A program made the translations under genes and the position numbers. The notes under the pieces are model-generated. The model was not told where the DNA came from and did no database searches. It saw only the letters and a program-made list of their open reading frames with translations. A stretch of 23,232 nucleotides of DNA from Actinomycetes bacterium (GTDB lineage Bacteria > Actinomycetota > Actinomycetes > Mycobacteriales > Mycobacteriaceae), in NCBI GenBank assembly GCA_023415515.1, contig JAEZKH010000228.1, positions 1-23,232 on the forward strand. Direction: 5' to 3'. Shown here one piece after another: positions 21,322 through 23,232 of this stretch. Within the stretch, counting starts at the first letter, position 1. Every line of letters begins with the position of its first letter.

Positions 21322-22835
21322 CAGCAGCAGGCCGCCGCGAACATCTGGCTGTGTGCCAGTGCCGGATCGGTGTCGGGGAAATCCGAGCGGTGGTGACAGC
21401 CCCGCGATTCGTTGCGCGCCAGGGCGGCGGCGGCGACGGCGCGGGCCACGGTGGTCAGCGCGGCGTCCTCGAAGGCTGCGCGGCCGTCCAGATCGCACGG
21501 ATCGGCGGCCTCGAGTTCACCCGTCAGCTGTTGCAGCCCGTCGGCATCCCTGACCACCGAGGCGTAGCGTGACATCGCCCGCTGTAACTTGTTGCGCGGC
21601 AGAGCAACCCGTGTCCCAGTCGCAGTCAGCGCAGCATCGGTGGGCCCTGCTTGCGATGCGTGGTCGGCGGCGGCACATCCGGCCCGCCCACCCACGACAA
21701 GACCCTCGAGCAGACTGTTGGAGGCCAATCGGTTCGCGCCGTGCATGCCCGTGCGGGCCACCTCCCCCGCGGCGAACAGGCCGGTGAGGTCGGTGCGGCC
21801 GTTGACATCGGTGAGGACGCCGCCGCAGCTGTAGTGCGCACCGGGCACCACAGGAATCGGTTGGCGCGCCGGATCGATGCCGACCGCACGGCACGCCGCG
21901 GTCACCGTCGGGAAGCGCGCGGCGAATTCGTCGATTCCACGGGCATCGAGATACGCACACGGGTCGCCGGTCTCGCGCAGCCGGGCATCGATGGCTCCCG
22001 CGACCACATCGCGCGGGGCCAGGTCGCCCATCGGATGGACGCCCGCGGTGATCGAATTGCCCTGACGGTCAACAAGAACGCCACCCTCGCCGCGGACCGC
22101 CTCGGTGATCAGCGGACGGCGTCCACCGGCGTCACCGTCGAACAGCATCGTGGGATGGAACTGGATGAACTCGATGTCGCCGATCGACACTCCGGCCCAC
22201 AGTGCCAGCGCGACACCGTCACCCGTGGATCCCTCGGGGTTGGTCGTCGCGGAATACAGGTGGCCCAGACCGCCCGTGGCGAGAATCACCGAGGGCGCGT
22301 GCACGATGCCCGGACCGTCCTCGTTCAGGACATGCACGCCGGTCACCGCGCCGTCGGAGTGCAGGATCTCGAACGCCACGTGGTTGCGCCGGATGTCGAG
22401 GGTGGCGGCGGCGTGGTCGAGTGCCCGTTGCACCTCCGCCCCTGTCGCATCGCCGCCGGAATGGATGATGCGGCGTCTCGAGTGGCCACCTTCTCGGGTC
22501 AGCGACCAGCGGCCGGGTTCTGCTTCGTCGAAACGCGCTCCGCCGTCGACCAATTCGCGGACGGCCCGATAACCGCCGGACACGATCGAGGTGACCGCAG
22601 CCGGGTCGCACAATCCCGCGCCGGCAGCGATCGTGTCGGCGACATGGGCGTCGATCGAGTCGTCGGTGTCGGGCAGCACCACGGCGATGCCGCCCTGCGC
22701 GTAGAACGTCGCAGTGTCTGCGGCCTTGCTCAGCAGGAGGACCTTGCGGCCGCGCCGATGCGCGGCAAGCGCGGCAACCAGACCGGCCACCCCGGTGCCG
22801 ACCACCACGACGTCGGCCCGCTCATGCCACATCAT
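21321..22835 (-). CDS. nadB: L-aspartate oxidase
   Basis: NadB oxidises aspartate to iminoaspartate, which NadA condenses with dihydroxyacetone phosphate. The 504-residue flavoprotein has the FAD dinucleotide motif VVVGTGVAGLVAA, the YAQGGIAVV segment, GGHSRRRIIHSGGD, IQFHPT, AVRGEGGVLVD, MGDLAPRDVVAGAI and HYSCGGVLTDVNGRT, typical of the fumarate-reductase/succinate-dehydrogenase flavoprotein fold. It starts at ATG 22835, overlapping the nadA stop as ATGA. A second ATG immediately follows (22832) and could also be used. It overlaps nadC by one base. Confidence 0.96.
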   Translation of the reverse strand: MMWHERADVVVVGTGVAGLVAALAAHRRGRKVLLLSKAADTATFYAQGGIAVVLPDTDDSIDAHVADTIAAGAGLCDPAAVTSIVSGGYRAVRELVDGGARFDEAEPGRWSLTREGGHSRRRIIHSGGDATGAEVQRALDHAAATLDIRRNHVAFEILHSDGAVTGVHVLNEDGPGIVHAPSVILATGGLGHLYSATTNPEGSTGDGVALALWAGVSIGDIEFIQFHPTMLFDGDAGGRRPLITEAVRGEGGVLVDRQGNSITAGVHPMGDLAPRDVVAGAIDARLRETGDPCAYLDARGIDEFAARFPTVTAACRAVGIDPARQPIPVVPGAHYSCGGVLTDVNGRTDLTGLFAAGEVARTGMHGANRLASNSLLEGLVVGGRAGCAAADHASQAGPTDAALTATGTRVALPRNKLQRAMSRYASVVRDADGLQQLTGELEAADPCDLDGRAAFEDAALTTVARAVAAAALARNESRGCHHRSDFPDTDPALAHSQMFAAACC

Positions 22836-23232
22836 TCGCCGCCGCCGGGTGTGCCGATCTCGATCATCCGCGCCACGCTCGCCCTGGCGCGTGCGGCCAC
22901 GTCCGCGTCGACGTCGACCTCGTCGGCGCCTTCTGTCAAGCAGCGCAGCAGCGCGGCAGGCGTGATCATCTTCATGAACTTGCACGACGCGCGGTCGTTG
23001 ACCGCCTGGAAGTCGATTCCCGGTGCGGCACGGCGCAATTGGTGCAGCATGCCAACCTCGGTGGCGACCAGCACCTGCGTGGCGTGTGAGGCCTTGGCGG
23101 CGTCAAGCATGCCGCCGGTGGACAGGATCTTCACCCGGTCCGACGGGAAGGCTCCTTCACCGGCGAGGTACAGCGCCGATGTGGCGCAGCCACATTCGGG
23201 GTGCACGAACAATTCGGCGTCGGGGTGGGCGC
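22832..23232 (-). CDS. nadA: Quinolinate synthase, C-terminal part (5' end beyond window)
   Basis: Only the last 133 codons are present; the gene enters from the right edge. NadA is the [4Fe-4S] enzyme that makes quinolinate. The fragment contains the cluster-binding HPECGC motif, ILSTGGML, VATEVGMLHQLRR and NDRASCKFMKMITPAALLRCL, with the third conserved cysteine in ASCKFMK. The C-terminal tail EIGTPGGGE is ordinary. Its stop overlaps nadB, so nadA-nadB-nadC are a tightly coupled operon. The first in-window codon is at 23230. Confidence 0.95.
   Translation of the reverse strand, partial: AHPDAELFVHPECGCATSALYLAGEGAFPSDRVKILSTGGMLDAAKASHATQVLVATEVGMLHQLRRAAPGIDFQAVNDRASCKFMKMITPAALLRCLTEGADEVDVDADVAARARASVARMIEIGTPGGGE

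Overview
The window is a high-GC actinobacterial chromosome segment, almost certainly from a fast-growing or environmental Mycobacterium (Mycolicibacterium type). The basis is gene order, many GTG starts, ATGA/GTGA gene overlaps, and proteins that read like the Mycobacterium tuberculosis Rv1594-Rv1614 block. That comparison is from memory; no search was run. Most genes lie on the minus strand, so the biological order runs from high to low coordinates.

Layout from the right edge: nadA (cut by the window edge), nadB and nadC form the NAD de novo operon. Next comes an accessory patch: a TetR regulator (plus) divergent from a zinc-type dehydrogenase that is clearly broken, a LysE/RhtB exporter and an F420/deazaflavin-type reductase (both plus), and a small membrane-anchored protein (minus). 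Then the histidine operon hisD-hisC-hisB-hisH-hisA(priA)-impA-hisF-hisI, with an HSL-type esterase coupled to its end. A convergent plus-strand pair (bcp peroxiredoxin and an ABC ATPase) separates it from the tryptophan cluster trpE-membrane protein-trpC-trpB-trpA. That cluster is followed by lgt, which has a very long acidic repeat tail, and a DUF222/13E12 HNH protein cut by the left edge.

The his and trp operons are linked by enzyme economy: no trpF is present, and the hisA gene is of the dual-function PriA type expected to supply the TrpF step. hisG, hisE, trpD and trpG are not in the window. Translation coupling is pervasive.

The most unusual structure is at hisF-hisI. A perfect tandem 32-bp repeat makes two identical 11-codon minicistrons that join hisF to hisI through three successive ATGA overlaps. 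A related 9-codon minicistron links trpC to trpB. The other notable items are the dehydrogenase pseudogene (two frame-changing internal deletions beside an apparently intact regulator and operator) and the repeat-expanded Lgt tail. I found no RNA gene, CRISPR array, insertion sequence or prophage, and no convincing new multi-gene system.
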